Origin: CAYNLK01 sp964398055
GTDB taxonomy: Bacteria > Chloroflexota > Anaerolineae > 4572-78 > J111
DNA: 64,000 nt
NCBI GenBank assembly: GCA_964398055.1
Contig: CAYNLK010000019.1
Location: forward strand, 46,145-110,144
Direction: 5' to 3'
Positions 1 to 8,563 of the stretch are shown piece after piece; position 1 is the stretch's first letter; each line of letters starts with the position of its first letter. The position numbers and the translations under genes are program-made. The notes beneath the pieces are model-generated. The model did not search any database, was not told the origin of the DNA, and saw nothing but the letters and a program-made list of their open reading frames with translations.

Positions 1-666
1 CCGCTGATCGACGACAACCCCGAAGAGGCCATCATCACCGCTTTAACCCAGGCCATCCAAAAAGCCAATTACGACGTAATGGACGTGACCGAAGGCGGTG
101 GCACAACCATTGTCGCGGCCGTTCTCTACGGCGACTCTCTGGTAGCGATGAATGTGGGCGACTCGCGCGCTTATCTCTTGCGCAACAACGAACTCAGTCT
201 CATTACTCGAGATCACTCCCTGGTCTCCCGCCTGGTTGAGATGGGTAAAATCACTGAATCAGAAGCATTGACTCACCCGCGCCGAAACGTGCTCTACCAG
301 GCCTTGGGACAAGGAACCGAAGTAGAAATACATACCTACAGCCAAAAACTTCAGAGTGATGATATTGTTATCCTCTGCAGTGACGGTTTGTGGGGCGAAG
401 TCAGTGAGCCAAATCTAAAACAGGTGCTCAACAGTGCGCCGTCACCACTGGCTGCGGCTGAACAGCTGATAGAGCAGGCCAATGCCTCCGGCGGCACTGA
501 CAATATCACTGCCATTATCATTCACGTCTCCGACCAGTCCATTCCCGGTGAAAGGCTAATGACACCCAAAGCCACTGACGATGATACAAACCCCTCATTA
601 AAGGTCAATCTTCAAAAACCTCAAACTCTGCCTGAAGGCAAATACCACACCGACAAGAACCCATAA
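1..666 (+). CDS. PP2C-family Ser/Thr protein phosphatase, 5' truncated
   Basis: The reading frame is open from base 1, so the true start lies outside the window. The visible 221 residues carry the second half of a PPM/PP2C domain: the GGGTT segment followed by a beta strand, VGDSRAYL, TRDHSLV, the SDGLW motif with a metal-binding Asp, and GGTDNIT near the end of the domain. These are the conserved motifs of metal-dependent phosphatases such as Stp/PrpC, which reverse Hanks-type kinase phosphorylation in the cytoplasm. About 45 C-terminal residues are polar and low in complexity. The stop codon abuts the ATG of the next gene, so the two are probably translationally coupled. The partner kinase is presumably upstream and is not visible. 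Confidence 0.93.
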   Translation, partial: PLIDDNPEEAIITALTQAIQKANYDVMDVTEGGGTTIVAAVLYGDSLVAMNVGDSRAYLLRNNELSLITRDHSLVSRLVEMGKITESEALTHPRRNVLYQALGQGTEVEIHTYSQKLQSDDIVILCSDGLWGEVSEPNLKQVLNSAPSPLAAAEQLIEQANASGGTDNITAIIIHVSDQSIPGERLMTPKATDDDTNPSLKVNLQKPQTLPEGKYHTDKNP

Positions 667-1059
667 ATGATTGATTTCGCAGAAGTTCAAAAATCCGTTA
701 AAGATCTCAAGAGACAACTGGCTGCCGGTCAAATAGACGAGCAGACGTTTGAAGATCGTCTCCTGGAGTTGATCGATGTGGCCGAAGACGGCTACTACTG
801 GATGTTTGGCCACGAAAGCGGGCAGTGGTTCCGGCATGATGGGCAGCAATGGCTGTCGGATGATCCAGAGAATATCCTGAAGCGCTCCCAATCAAACAAT
901 CCCGTTAGCCAGGACGGTGAACTAAAATATGGCTCGGACCTGGATGGCTCGGATCTGGACGAATTTCCGGTGAATCCAATCTGGCTGGGGGTAAGTCTGG
1001 CGCTCCTGGTTGTAATTGGGGGGATCGTTTACGTTACCAGCCAGGTTCCGGGCTTCTGA
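667..1059 (+). CDS. Small C-terminally anchored membrane protein, coupled to PP2C
   Basis: 130 residues. The N-terminal part (1-40) is charged and probably helical, rich in Lys, Leu and Gln. A Tyr/Trp-rich stretch follows (about 40-75, with YYWMFGHESGQW and FRHDGQQW), then an acidic linker and one hydrophobic helix at about 103-125 that ends the protein. This predicts a tail-anchored protein with its N-terminus in the cytoplasm. The start ATG directly follows the phosphatase stop, so both are probably made together and may belong to a kinase/phosphatase signalling module. I recognise no named domain. The aromatic segment could be a ligand- or protein-binding patch, but that is a guess. Confidence 0.75.
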   Translation: MIDFAEVQKSVKDLKRQLAAGQIDEQTFEDRLLELIDVAEDGYYWMFGHESGQWFRHDGQQWLSDDPENILKRSQSNNPVSQDGELKYGSDLDGSDLDEFPVNPIWLGVSLALLVVIGGIVYVTSQVPGF

Positions 1060-1101
1060 TTTACTCCGTGAATTCACACCGGTACTATTGAGGCGTACTT
1101 A

Positions 1102-1130
1102 TTGACCTTCACGGTTAAACTTGATATACT
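1102..1130 (+). promoter_or_regulatory. Sigma-70-type promoter for khpA
   Basis: TTGACC at 1102-1107 and TATACT at 1125-1130 are separated by 17 bp. They lie 52 bases before the khpA ATG and after the stop of the preceding gene, so khpA probably has its own start of transcription. Confidence 0.7.
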
Positions 1131-1181
1131 TTCAGTAAGATAAAGGTTATCTAACACCATTTGCATTGGGAGGATCGGAAC

Positions 1182-1418
1182 ATGGGAGACCTAAAAGAAC
1201 TAACGCTCCAGATGGCACGAGCAGTCGTCAACAACCCGGACAAGGTTCGAGTGGAGGAGGTAGAGGGGGCCTCAATGATTGTACTTGAACTCAGCGTCGA
1301 TCCCGAAGATATGGGCAGAATAATCGGCAAAGAAGGTCGAGTGGCCAACGCAATGCGGACTCTGTTGCGTACAAGCGCAGCCAAAGAAGGCAAACGAGTC
1401 AACCTGGAGATAATTTAA
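1182..1418 (+). CDS. khpA: KH-domain RNA-binding protein KhpA
   Basis: 78 residues, the normal size for KhpA (YlqC). A single type II KH domain fills the protein, with the GxxG loop as IIGKEGR at about residues 44-50. KhpA binds RNA in the cytoplasm, usually with KhpB/Jag, and affects cell division and small-RNA regulation in Gram-positive bacteria. I chose the ATG at 1182 because GGGAGGA at 1168-1174 gives a ribosome site at normal spacing; the in-frame TTG at 1161 would lie upstream of that site. Often khpA sits beside rpsP and rimM, but here it stands alone between its own promoter and a strong terminator. Confidence 0.9.
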   Translation: MGDLKELTLQMARAVVNNPDKVRVEEVEGASMIVLELSVDPEDMGRIIGKEGRVANAMRTLLRTSAAKEGKRVNLEII

Positions 1419-1426
1419 GCGATTGC

Positions 1427-1465
1427 AACAAAAAATTCCCGCAGTTTAGGCGGGAATTTTTTGTT
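1427..1465. terminator. Bidirectional intrinsic terminator
   Basis: A perfect 16-bp inverted repeat (1427-1442 with 1450-1465) encloses a 7-base loop. The stem runs from A-rich through TTCCCGC, so each strand ends in a T-run. It lies between two convergent genes, khpA and the macroglobulin gene, and can stop both transcripts. Confidence 0.9.
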
Positions 1466-1488
1466 CAACTATATTTGACCTAAGTTAC

Positions 1489-4400
1489 TTACTGTCCGAT
1501 GCTCAATAGCCGGCCCCCGCTCCGGCCAAATACCTCGGGAAAGTAAAATTCGGTTGCCACTGTTGGCATAACATGATAATCACCGGGCAGCGTCGCCCGC
1601 ACAGTGTAGCTGTATTCATACGCGCCTTTAGGCAAATAATCGGCAAAAAGGACCACCTTTTCGTCGCGCAGTTCACTGCGAGAGTACCAGCGCCACCACC
1701 ACCTATAGCGAGAGCTTTGCCGGGTTAGGGTCGGATCCATCGCCAACAGGCTGGTTGTGGCCAGGCCGGTATCGATTGCCTCAGCCCCCGCCGGCAGCGG
1801 ATCTTCCACTACCACGTAGTACAGATCATTCGGAGCAATAATCGTCAGATCAACCCGAATAACGTCGCCCAGTTTGGCCTCCCGCACTTCATTGCAAACC
1901 ACACTTTTATCTTCGGCCTGTTCTGCCAGGCAAGCCGCCAGGGTGTAGCGGCGGCTGACGCTGATGCCGCGCGTCGCCGGTTCGATCTCCGCCACCGGCA
2001 GATACACTTTTAGATGCGCACTGTAATAGAGCCGGCCATTGCCGTCGGCGCGAGCCACCGTCAGCAAGTTACTGGCCTCGGCGGCCAAATCGGCCACGGC
2101 AACAGACAGCTTGACGCTCTCCTGAACATTCTCCCGGCTCACCGAACCGCTGGCCAATTCCTGTTGGTTGAGGGCAACGGAGTAGTCATAATCCGCGTCC
2201 AGTTCGCCGGTTGCCGCCATCCAATCGGTCAGGGCGATGAGCGCCCAGGCCGTTTCCTGGGTGGTTTCCCAAATACCGCCCTGCCGGGCAACCATCAGCC
2301 AGCGGACCACGTTGGGAATGAGCGCATTGTTCGGGTCGAGCCGGGTTAGTGCATCCAAAATGATGGCCGTGGAGCGGGTGTCGGTATTCATAGCCCACCA
2401 GTCGCGATAGTTCTCCTCCCAATGCGCCCCGGTAGCGCTCAGGATGGCCGCGTTGTTGAGATCAGACAGCAGCGTGTTAATGTTGCCGCCGTATTTGGCG
2501 GCATTGGTTAGCTCCAGGGCCAGGGCCAGGTAAGCTCGGCCATAGTGAGCCAGCTTGTCGCGGGCGTCAAGCAGTGCTTCCAATGAGTCGACCGGCGCCG
2601 CGCCCCCTTCGGCCAGGGCATACAAGACGAAGGCGTGCCGGTTAGCCTCAAAGGTCGAATTGAGTTGGCGGGTGTTCTGCAGATGGTTGAGCAGGAAGTT
2701 CTGCCCGTTGGCTAACACCGTTGCCGAGACGTTGACGCCGGCCTGCTGCGCCTTGGCCAGGGCAAAGACCACGTAAGCCGTCACATGGACGTTGCTTTCA
2801 TCGCTGGCCCACCAGCCCCAGCCGCCGTCGGGCTTTTGCTGGGTGTACAGCTTACCCAGCCCCTCTTCGATCAGGCCGGGCAGCCGGTCGGCCAACTTCT
2901 TGTTCTCGATGCCGAGCGATTGCAGCGCATTGTAGGTCAACACGTTGGGTAGGAAGCGGCTGACGGTTTGCTCGGTACACTCATAAGTATAATGCTCCAG
3001 GTATTTCAAACCGTCCTGCATCCCCGCGGCCAGGCTGGGATCGACCTGCACGCTTAACTCACCTCGCCGCTCGTCATACCCCCCCTCATCTCCCCCCCGT
3101 TCACGGGGGGGAAGGGGGGGTAGGGCCACCACCTCGGTGCGGCTGCCGCCCGCGGCCAGTTGCCCGGCCGTACCAACGATGTCCGGCGCGGTGTAACGGA
3201 AGACCAGCAGCGAGCCGTCCGGACCGGTGGTCAGGCGGGGTTTGGCCGCATCGCTGTAATTGCCAGTCTGGCTGACTGCGGCAAAGACCAGCTCGGCCTC
3301 CGGCACATCCGGCACGGCGACCTGCCAGGTGACCTTGCTTTCGCCGCGGGCCGGCACGGTGACGGTTTGAACCGCCGGCGTCTGCGGGTCGATGAGGAGG
3401 TCCGCGCTGGCCAGAGTGACCTCCACCGCCAGGGCGGCGTCGGTGTTGTTACTCACGTTGGCGGCCAGTTGGGCCTGGTCATCGACCACAAAGAAGCGCG
3501 GCGCCACCGGCCGGATGAGCAACGGCTTGGTCGAAACCAGTTCGACCGTGGCTTCGCCCACCAACGTGGCGTTGGTCAGGCCGACGCCGCGCATCACCCA
3601 GGTGGTCAGATTATCGGGTAGAGTCAGGCTGACCTGGGCCTGCCCCTGCGAGTCGGTCGCCACGACCGGGTTCCAGTAGGCGGTATCGCTGAACTCCTCC
3701 CGCACTTCAATCCCGGCCGGGATCTGGGCCTGGCGCCCGGCGGCCGGCGCGGCCTCAGCTACGGTAAACCCTTCTTGCATTGGCGCAGCCTGCGGCATCA
3801 GCGTGGGCATCGGCGCGCCGACCATATCCTTCTCGACCTCAACAGCATCGGCAGCAAACTGGGCCTGCTCCAGTCCCAAATCTTCGGCCAGTTCCCGCAA
3901 CAGCCGATTGACCGAGATCGACAAGCCGCTGGCCGTGCTAATGCCCAGGTCGCGGCGATAGTAATAAGCTTCCACAATCGCCTCCGGCTGGCGCGGCTGA
4001 AGCGTCAGCACCGCCTTGTCGACCAGGTCGAGCGAAAATTCGGCCACAACCGGCCGGCCATTAACATCGGTCACGGCCAACCGGTACGTTACAGCCGTGC
4101 CCGGCTGAGCCTGCTCCACACTCGGAGTCAGGCTGATGTTGAGCCGCTGCGCTGTGGGTTTAATGTCAATGGGCAGGATGCCCAACTTGAACTCGGCCAG
4201 CCGGGGTACCCCCCCTTCATTCCCCCCGCCGGCAGGGGGGGTTCGGCCCTGCACCAGCACTACCGACACGTAGATGTTGGGGGCGTGCTCGGCGGTGATG
4301 GGCAGCCGGTAGAGCTGGCTGCTGCCGTTCATTTTGATGACCTCATACTGGTGAATGCGCCCCCGCTCGATGGTGATCAGGGCTTCGTGCTCGCCCGTAA

Positions 4401-7400
4401 ACGGCGAAGGGATCAGAATTTCAGCCGTCTCACCGGGGCTGTATTCAGTTTTGTCGCTGATCAGCGTAATCCGGTCGTGGTTTTCGCGCCGCCAGGAGAT
4501 GTCATCTTCACCGGCCACCCAGAGAAAAATCGACGAGCGAATACCCCCCCCAGTTCCCCCTTCTGCAAGGGGGGGAGCAGCCGAGGCCGCATCCTGAGCA
4601 ATGATCTGATAGCTGCCTCCCTGCGGCGGGGTGAAGCGGGCCACAGCTTCGCCCTGGCGGTCGGTAGTTACGGTGAAGTTATCGATCAACTCCTTTTTGG
4701 TTTCGCAACTCCAGTAGCCGCCCCCATCGGTCTCAACAAAAGTGTTGACCCACTGGTAGCGGACGATCTGCACGTCAAGCCTTTTGTCCGGCAACCGCTC
4801 CCCCGCCCAGTTGACTGCCACCAGATCAACGGCCGTCTCTTTTTTGGCGTCGGCCACGTATTCCTGGGGGCTAAGCCCGATGTAGTAGTCACCTCGATGG
4901 GCCACCAGGCTCGTTCGCCCGGAGATGAACTGGTTGTCCGGCCCAACCACGCTGGCTTCGAGGATAAGTCGATGGCTACCCGAAGGCAGCAGGGCGTCGA
5001 TTTCCTGACCGGCCAGGTTGAGCACAAGTTGGCCGTTGGCGTCGGTGGCGCCGCTGCCGCTCAACAGACTTTGAGGGGCGGGTTGGCGGTACCACCACCA
5101 ACAGTCAAAGCAGACGTAGGGATCATCAGAGTCGGTAAAGGTGTAGTTACCAAACTGGGGCGGCTCAAAACGATAGCTCTCGGCCAGCAGATTCCAGGTC
5201 ACATCGGCCCCGGCCAGCGGCCCGCCGAAGAAATATCTGGCCGTGATGGTCGCGCCCACGTCCTGGCCGCGCTCCAACTCGACCACAGCCGGCTCGACCA
5301 GTACCTCGAACTCCGGCGGCCGGTAAGCCGCCACCTGGAAGTAATCTTCAAAGCGCTGGTCGGCAAAATCTACGGCAATCGTGTAATTGCCCAGTGACGC
5401 GCCGGCAGCCAGCTTCAGCTCACCGTTAAAAGTGCCGGCCGGACTGAGCGAGACCATTTCATCAAAGACAGTCTCGTAAGCCGCATCGAAAATAGCAACG
5501 TGAACCCGGCCCAGGTCGGGCAGACGGAACTCGACGTCATCTTCGGCGCGGACGACGCCTTTGAAAGCGACGCTCTGGCCAGGCCGGTAAATTGGCCGGT
5601 CGGTGTAGAGATGGACATTGTAGCCGGGCAAGTTATAGGCCAGGTTCAGCCCAAAGTCGTAGGGATTGACCCCGCGCGCCCAATTCTCAGAAACAGCGCT
5701 GAACATCTGCCGGTTGCCCGGCGATAGCGCCACTGCCATCACCGTGGAACGAAAGGGCCGCTGGCCCAAATCCAGGCGAGCTACCCCGTCGGCGTCGGTG
5801 ACAGCCGTACCCAACTGCCGGCGCTCATCATCAAAAAAAGTAATCTCCAGACCGGTGACCGGCTGGCCGCCAGCCAGATCGGTGGCCCAGACCAGGGCAT
5901 CCCGCTGGCCGGCCTTGAGGGTCAGGTTGGTTTGGGTAACGACCAACAGGTGGTTTTGGTAGTAATTCCGATCCTGAAGTTGGGGGGAGTCGGTTTGCAA
6001 GTAGTAGAGGCCGGGGGCCAACTTGCCGCCCCCTTCAACCAGATCGATCACCTGGAAGGATTGTTTATCCGCCGGCGACTCCAACCGCTCTTGCCATTGC
6101 CGGATCAGGGCAGTCGAGTCGGGCCGGTAATCGTACCACTCCCACATGGGTCGCAGGATTGCCTGGGGATCAAGCTGGTAGAGCCGCAAGTTGAGCTGGC
6201 TGAGATTGACAAAGCCGACCACCAGCTTGGCCGGTAGATCGGCGTCGTACGTACCAACCAAATCCGGTAGCCGCAACTGGTAATTGGGCCGGAGGGGAGC
6301 GGTCCGGAACCGGACAATCAGGTTCTCACGGGTCTGGTTGCCGTAGGGGTCTTCGATGCCGGGGGTAATCCGGACTTCGTAATCGGTTGAGGGCTGCGCG
6401 CCAAAGTTGAAGCCAAAGCTGTTATCCCAGGGGGAGTAGTACGTGTAGACGGCAGTGGGCGTAATGGGCAACGGCGGCACCATCGAGAGGTGGGCCATCA
6501 CCGTGGCCGGGTTGATGGGGGCGTTGAACATAATCCTGAAACCGGTATAGGAATAGGCGTTCTTGTCGCCATTGCGCGGCTCAGTGCCGACGATTTTGGG
6601 CAGCGGCACGGTGGTAAAGCGGAAGGTATAGGGATTGGCCATCCCCTGCCCCCCGGCCGCGGCCGTGAGGTCGGCATCGAGCGTAACCTGGTAGGTGGCG
6701 TCGAACTCCAGGCGGGTGGTGGGGGTAAATGTCATTACATTGTCCTGAATCAGAAAGTCGCCGGCCACAGCCCGGCGCAGCAGGCCGGTTGGGCTGAGTT
6801 CAAAATTAGCCTGGGCCGATGGGGGGGCGATAGGCTGGTTAAAGGTGACCTTGATGGCCGAATCGACCGGCACCAGGGTTTGCCCGTCGGTTGGATTGGT
6901 AAAAGTGACCGCCGGCGGCTGGGTGGCAAAACTCCACGCAAAGTCAGCCGGCAGCACACTTTGCCCGGTCACATCGGTCAGACCGGCCTTGATCCGGGCG
7001 GTAAAGGTGGTGCCGCCGGGGATATCTTGGGCCGGCTTGAAGACATAGATTGAGGTATTCAGCCACTCACCCTGGCCAGTAATGGCTGGCTCAAATTCAA
7101 GCGGCTGAGGAAAATTCTCGGCGGCCTGCAACGAAGTCAACGGCACCACCGGCCGGTTGAACATAACCGTAATAGTCGAGTTGGTTTCAACATCGACGGT
7201 TCCGGCGGCAGGGATGACCTGGGCCACTTCCAGGTAACCGGCCGTATTGAAACGAAAGGTGAACGGTTCGGCCAGAGGCGCGCCGTCGGCGGCAGTGGCG
7301 GCCTGGGTCAGGGTGGCGTCGTACACGGCGGCCCGCGCCAGCGGCTGGGCCGGGGTGAAGTGCAGCGTCCGCTCGTCGGGCCAGCTAACCTGTCCCGGAA

Positions 7401-7743
7401 TGAGTTGGGGCGAGGCAGCGGCCAACTGCAACGTAAAGGCGCTGGCCGTGGCCGGCTGGCTCATGGCCCGGTCAAAGACCAGCTCGATGGAGCCATCAAT
7501 AGGGAACTCCTCCCCCCGGCGGGGCAGACGCTGTACCACAATGGGCGAAATCGTCTCGACCGGCACGGGGGTGTAGCCAACTTGGGGCGGCGGGGGCGGC
7601 AGAGTTGGGGTAGGTGTGGCCGAGGCACTGGCAAGTTGGGTTTCACCGCTCTGGGATTGGGCGGCGCTATTACAACTACCCAGGGCGCAAGCTACCAGCA
7701 AGAATACCAGCGCGGACAATATTAACAAGTTTCTTTTGGTCAT
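1489..7743 (-). CDS. Alpha-2-macroglobulin family lipoprotein
   Basis: 2084 residues, large for a bacterial macroglobulin. A lipoprotein signal opens the protein, with candidate lipobox cysteines at 19 (LVAC) and 24 (LGSC), followed by a Pro/Thr-rich linker to about 60. Next come several bacterial Ig-like (SbsA/Big_5) repeats to about 480, macroglobulin domains including TDRPIYRPGQ near 712-722, and the thioester site CTEQ with Cys1589 and Gln1592 inside the helical thioester domain. Such proteins trap attacking proteases on the outer face of the cell: bait cleavage exposes the thioester. The intact Cys-x-Glu-Gln implies an active trap. Three in-frame palindromic repeats encode Gly/Pro-rich inserts. 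In enterobacteria the family pairs with penicillin-binding protein 1C, which is absent here. The ribosome site AAGGAG precedes the ATG. Confidence 0.93.
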   Translation of the reverse strand: MTKRNLLILSALVFLLVACALGSCNSAAQSQSGETQLASASATPTPTLPPPPPQVGYTPVPVETISPIVVQRLPRRGEEFPIDGSIELVFDRAMSQPATASAFTLQLAAASPQLIPGQVSWPDERTLHFTPAQPLARAAVYDATLTQAATAADGAPLAEPFTFRFNTAGYLEVAQVIPAAGTVDVETNSTITVMFNRPVVPLTSLQAAENFPQPLEFEPAITGQGEWLNTSIYVFKPAQDIPGGTTFTARIKAGLTDVTGQSVLPADFAWSFATQPPAVTFTNPTDGQTLVPVDSAIKVTFNQPIAPPSAQANFELSPTGLLRRAVAGDFLIQDNVMTFTPTTRLEFDATYQVTLDADLTAAAGGQGMANPYTFRFTTVPLPKIVGTEPRNGDKNAYSYTGFRIMFNAPINPATVMAHLSMVPPLPITPTAVYTYYSPWDNSFGFNFGAQPSTDYEVRITPGIEDPYGNQTRENLIVRFRTAPLRPNYQLRLPDLVGTYDADLPAKLVVGFVNLSQLNLRLYQLDPQAILRPMWEWYDYRPDSTALIRQWQERLESPADKQSFQVIDLVEGGGKLAPGLYYLQTDSPQLQDRNYYQNHLLVVTQTNLTLKAGQRDALVWATDLAGGQPVTGLEITFFDDERRQLGTAVTDADGVARLDLGQRPFRSTVMAVALSPGNRQMFSAVSENWARGVNPYDFGLNLAYNLPGYNVHLYTDRPIYRPGQSVAFKGVVRAEDDVEFRLPDLGRVHVAIFDAAYETVFDEMVSLSPAGTFNGELKLAAGASLGNYTIAVDFADQRFEDYFQVAAYRPPEFEVLVEPAVVELERGQDVGATITARYFFGGPLAGADVTWNLLAESYRFEPPQFGNYTFTDSDDPYVCFDCWWWYRQPAPQSLLSGSGATDANGQLVLNLAGQEIDALLPSGSHRLILEASVVGPDNQFISGRTSLVAHRGDYYIGLSPQEYVADAKKETAVDLVAVNWAGERLPDKRLDVQIVRYQWVNTFVETDGGGYWSCETKKELIDNFTVTTDRQGEAVARFTPPQGGSYQIIAQDAASAAPPLAEGGTGGGIRSSIFLWVAGEDDISWRRENHDRITLISDKTEYSPGETAEILIPSPFTGEHEALITIERGRIHQYEVIKMNGSSQLYRLPITAEHAPNIYVSVVLVQGRTPPAGGGNEGGVPRLAEFKLGILPIDIKPTAQRLNISLTPSVEQAQPGTAVTYRLAVTDVNGRPVVAEFSLDLVDKAVLTLQPRQPEAIVEAYYYRRDLGISTASGLSISVNRLLRELAEDLGLEQAQFAADAVEVEKDMVGAPMPTLMPQAAPMQEGFTVAEAAPAAGRQAQIPAGIEVREEFSDTAYWNPVVATDSQGQAQVSLTLPDNLTTWVMRGVGLTNATLVGEATVELVSTKPLLIRPVAPRFFVVDDQAQLAANVSNNTDAALAVEVTLASADLLIDPQTPAVQTVTVPARGESKVTWQVAVPDVPEAELVFAAVSQTGNYSDAAKPRLTTGPDGSLLVFRYTAPDIVGTAGQLAAGGSRTEVVALPPLPPRERGGDEGGYDERRGELSVQVDPSLAAGMQDGLKYLEHYTYECTEQTVSRFLPNVLTYNALQSLGIENKKLADRLPGLIEEGLGKLYTQQKPDGGWGWWASDESNVHVTAYVVFALAKAQQAGVNVSATVLANGQNFLLNHLQNTRQLNSTFEANRHAFVLYALAEGGAAPVDSLEALLDARDKLAHYGRAYLALALELTNAAKYGGNINTLLSDLNNAAILSATGAHWEENYRDWWAMNTDTRSTAIILDALTRLDPNNALIPNVVRWLMVARQGGIWETTQETAWALIALTDWMAATGELDADYDYSVALNQQELASGSVSRENVQESVKLSVAVADLAAEASNLLTVARADGNGRLYYSAHLKVYLPVAEIEPATRGISVSRRYTLAACLAEQAEDKSVVCNEVREAKLGDVIRVDLTIIAPNDLYYVVVEDPLPAGAEAIDTGLATTSLLAMDPTLTRQSSRYRWWWRWYSRSELRDEKVVLFADYLPKGAYEYSYTVRATLPGDYHVMPTVATEFYFPEVFGRSGGRLLSIGQ
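3079..3125. repeat. C/G-run palindromic repeat, copy 1, in frame
   Basis: A run of C, a short spacer, a second run of C, a short loop around GTTCAC, then two runs of G. It lies inside the macroglobulin gene and encodes about residues 1540-1556 (Pro/Arg/Gly-rich) without breaking the frame. Confidence 0.75.
4209..4241. repeat. C/G-run palindromic repeat, copy 2, in frame
   Basis: Same design as copy 1: C-run, TTCATT, C-run, loop GCCGGCA, G-run. It encodes a Pro/Gly-rich insert at about residues 1168-1179 of the macroglobulin. Confidence 0.7.
4544..4576. repeat. C/G-run palindromic repeat, copy 3, in frame
   Basis: C-run, AGTT, C-run, loop TTCTGCAA, G-run. It encodes a Pro/Gly-rich insert at about residues 1056-1067 of the macroglobulin. 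Like copies 1 and 2 it keeps the reading frame. Confidence 0.7.
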
Positions 7744-7778
7744 AGGGGGAGCTCCTTTACAGTTAATTGGCTACTTTC

Positions 7779-7806
7779 ATGATACATAGACGTTGAAAAG
7801 GGGCAA
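7779..7806 (-). promoter_or_regulatory. Possible promoter for the macroglobulin gene
   Basis: On the minus strand TTGCCC (7801-7806) and TATCAT (7779-7784) are 16 bp apart, with the -10 box 35 bases before the start codon. Both boxes are imperfect. Confidence 0.45.
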
Positions 7807-7815
7807 GGAGTTCCC

Positions 7816-7871
7816 GGATGGATGGATGGATGGATGGATGGTTGGTTGGTTGGATGGTTGGATGGTTGGTT
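7816..7871. repeat. Tetranucleotide tandem repeat (GGAT/GGTT)14
   Basis: Fourteen 4-bp units, first six GGAT and then mixed GGTT and GGAT. It lies between the divergent macroglobulin and FHA genes, just upstream of both predicted promoters. Such tracts can change length by slippage. Confidence 0.9.
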
Positions 7872-7902
7872 GGGGCCTAACCTGGTAATTGACTGGCCTT
7901 AT

Positions 7903-7931
7903 TTGGCGCTTGGGAAGTGAACGAGTAAAAT
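7903..7931 (+). promoter_or_regulatory. Promoter for the FHA/STAND gene pair
   Basis: TTGGCG at 7903-7908 and TAAAAT at 7926-7931 are 17 bp apart, 30 bases before the FHA start codon. The -10 context GAGTAAAAT recurs in the promoter of the BTAD gene. Confidence 0.6.
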
Positions 7932-7960
7932 TCGAGTCAGGAGCAGGAGGCTAACCAACG

Positions 7961-8461
7961 ATGCAGCAGGATCAAATTACCATTATCGAGCCAAATGGCG
8001 TAGAGCGAACCAGACCCATCACCCCGGCGGGACTGACGATTGGCCGCGGCCATGATAATATGCTGGCTCTGGGTTATGATCTGATCTCACGCTATCACGC
8101 CCAGGTAACGTTTGAAGGCGGACGCTATTACGTGACCGATCTCAACAGCGCCAATGGCAGTTACCTCGGAAAAAACCGGCTGACCCCCAACATGCCGACA
8201 GTTTGGAAACCCGGCCAACCTTTGCGAGTGGGGGAAGTGGTGATCCAGCTTCAGCAAGTGGTGCAGCCCCACCAGGCGGCGCTGGATGCCGGGGAAACGG
8301 TTGTCGGCCAACTGCCAGACGACACCTTTTTTAGAAGTGGATCAAAAACGCAGCCAGGCCAGTACCAGGCAGCAATCTGGGTGGTAATTGCCATCATCTT
8401 GCTGTGCCTGCTGTTATCGCTGGGGGGCAGTATCTATTACTATTACTTCATTGCCGGGTGA
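7961..8461 (+). CDS. FHA-domain protein with C-terminal membrane anchor
   Basis: 166 residues. Residues 1-105 form a forkhead-associated domain with the phosphothreonine-binding signature: GRG (about 29-31), SRYHA (about 45-49) and NGSYLG (about 64-69). A polar linker leads to one strongly hydrophobic helix at about 140-160 that ends in a Tyr cluster. FHA domains bind phosphothreonine made by Hanks-type kinases, so this is probably a membrane-tethered reader of such signals. The ribosome site GGAGCAGGAGG lies just before the ATG. A STAND ATPase gene follows about 100 bases later on the same strand and may be its functional partner. Confidence 0.9.
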   Translation: MQQDQITIIEPNGVERTRPITPAGLTIGRGHDNMLALGYDLISRYHAQVTFEGGRYYVTDLNSANGSYLGKNRLTPNMPTVWKPGQPLRVGEVVIQLQQVVQPHQAALDAGETVVGQLPDDTFFRSGSKTQPGQYQAAIWVVIAIILLCLLLSLGGSIYYYYFIAG

Positions 8462-8563
8462 CGCCCTCGCCAGCCAGACCCCAATCCCGGCTTTGATAAG
8501 TACAAGTGGCCGGCGCTCAAACATTGCCGCTAAACGCTCGTCTTTGGAGATCGTTTCTTCACC

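Noticed and set aside
3775..5397. 540-residue plus-strand open frame
   Set aside because: It is antisense to the macroglobulin gene, has His/Arg/Gln-rich composition and no domain; a shadow of high-GC coding sequence.
7816..7871. CRISPR array
   Set aside because: The units are 4 bp without spacers; no Cas gene is present.
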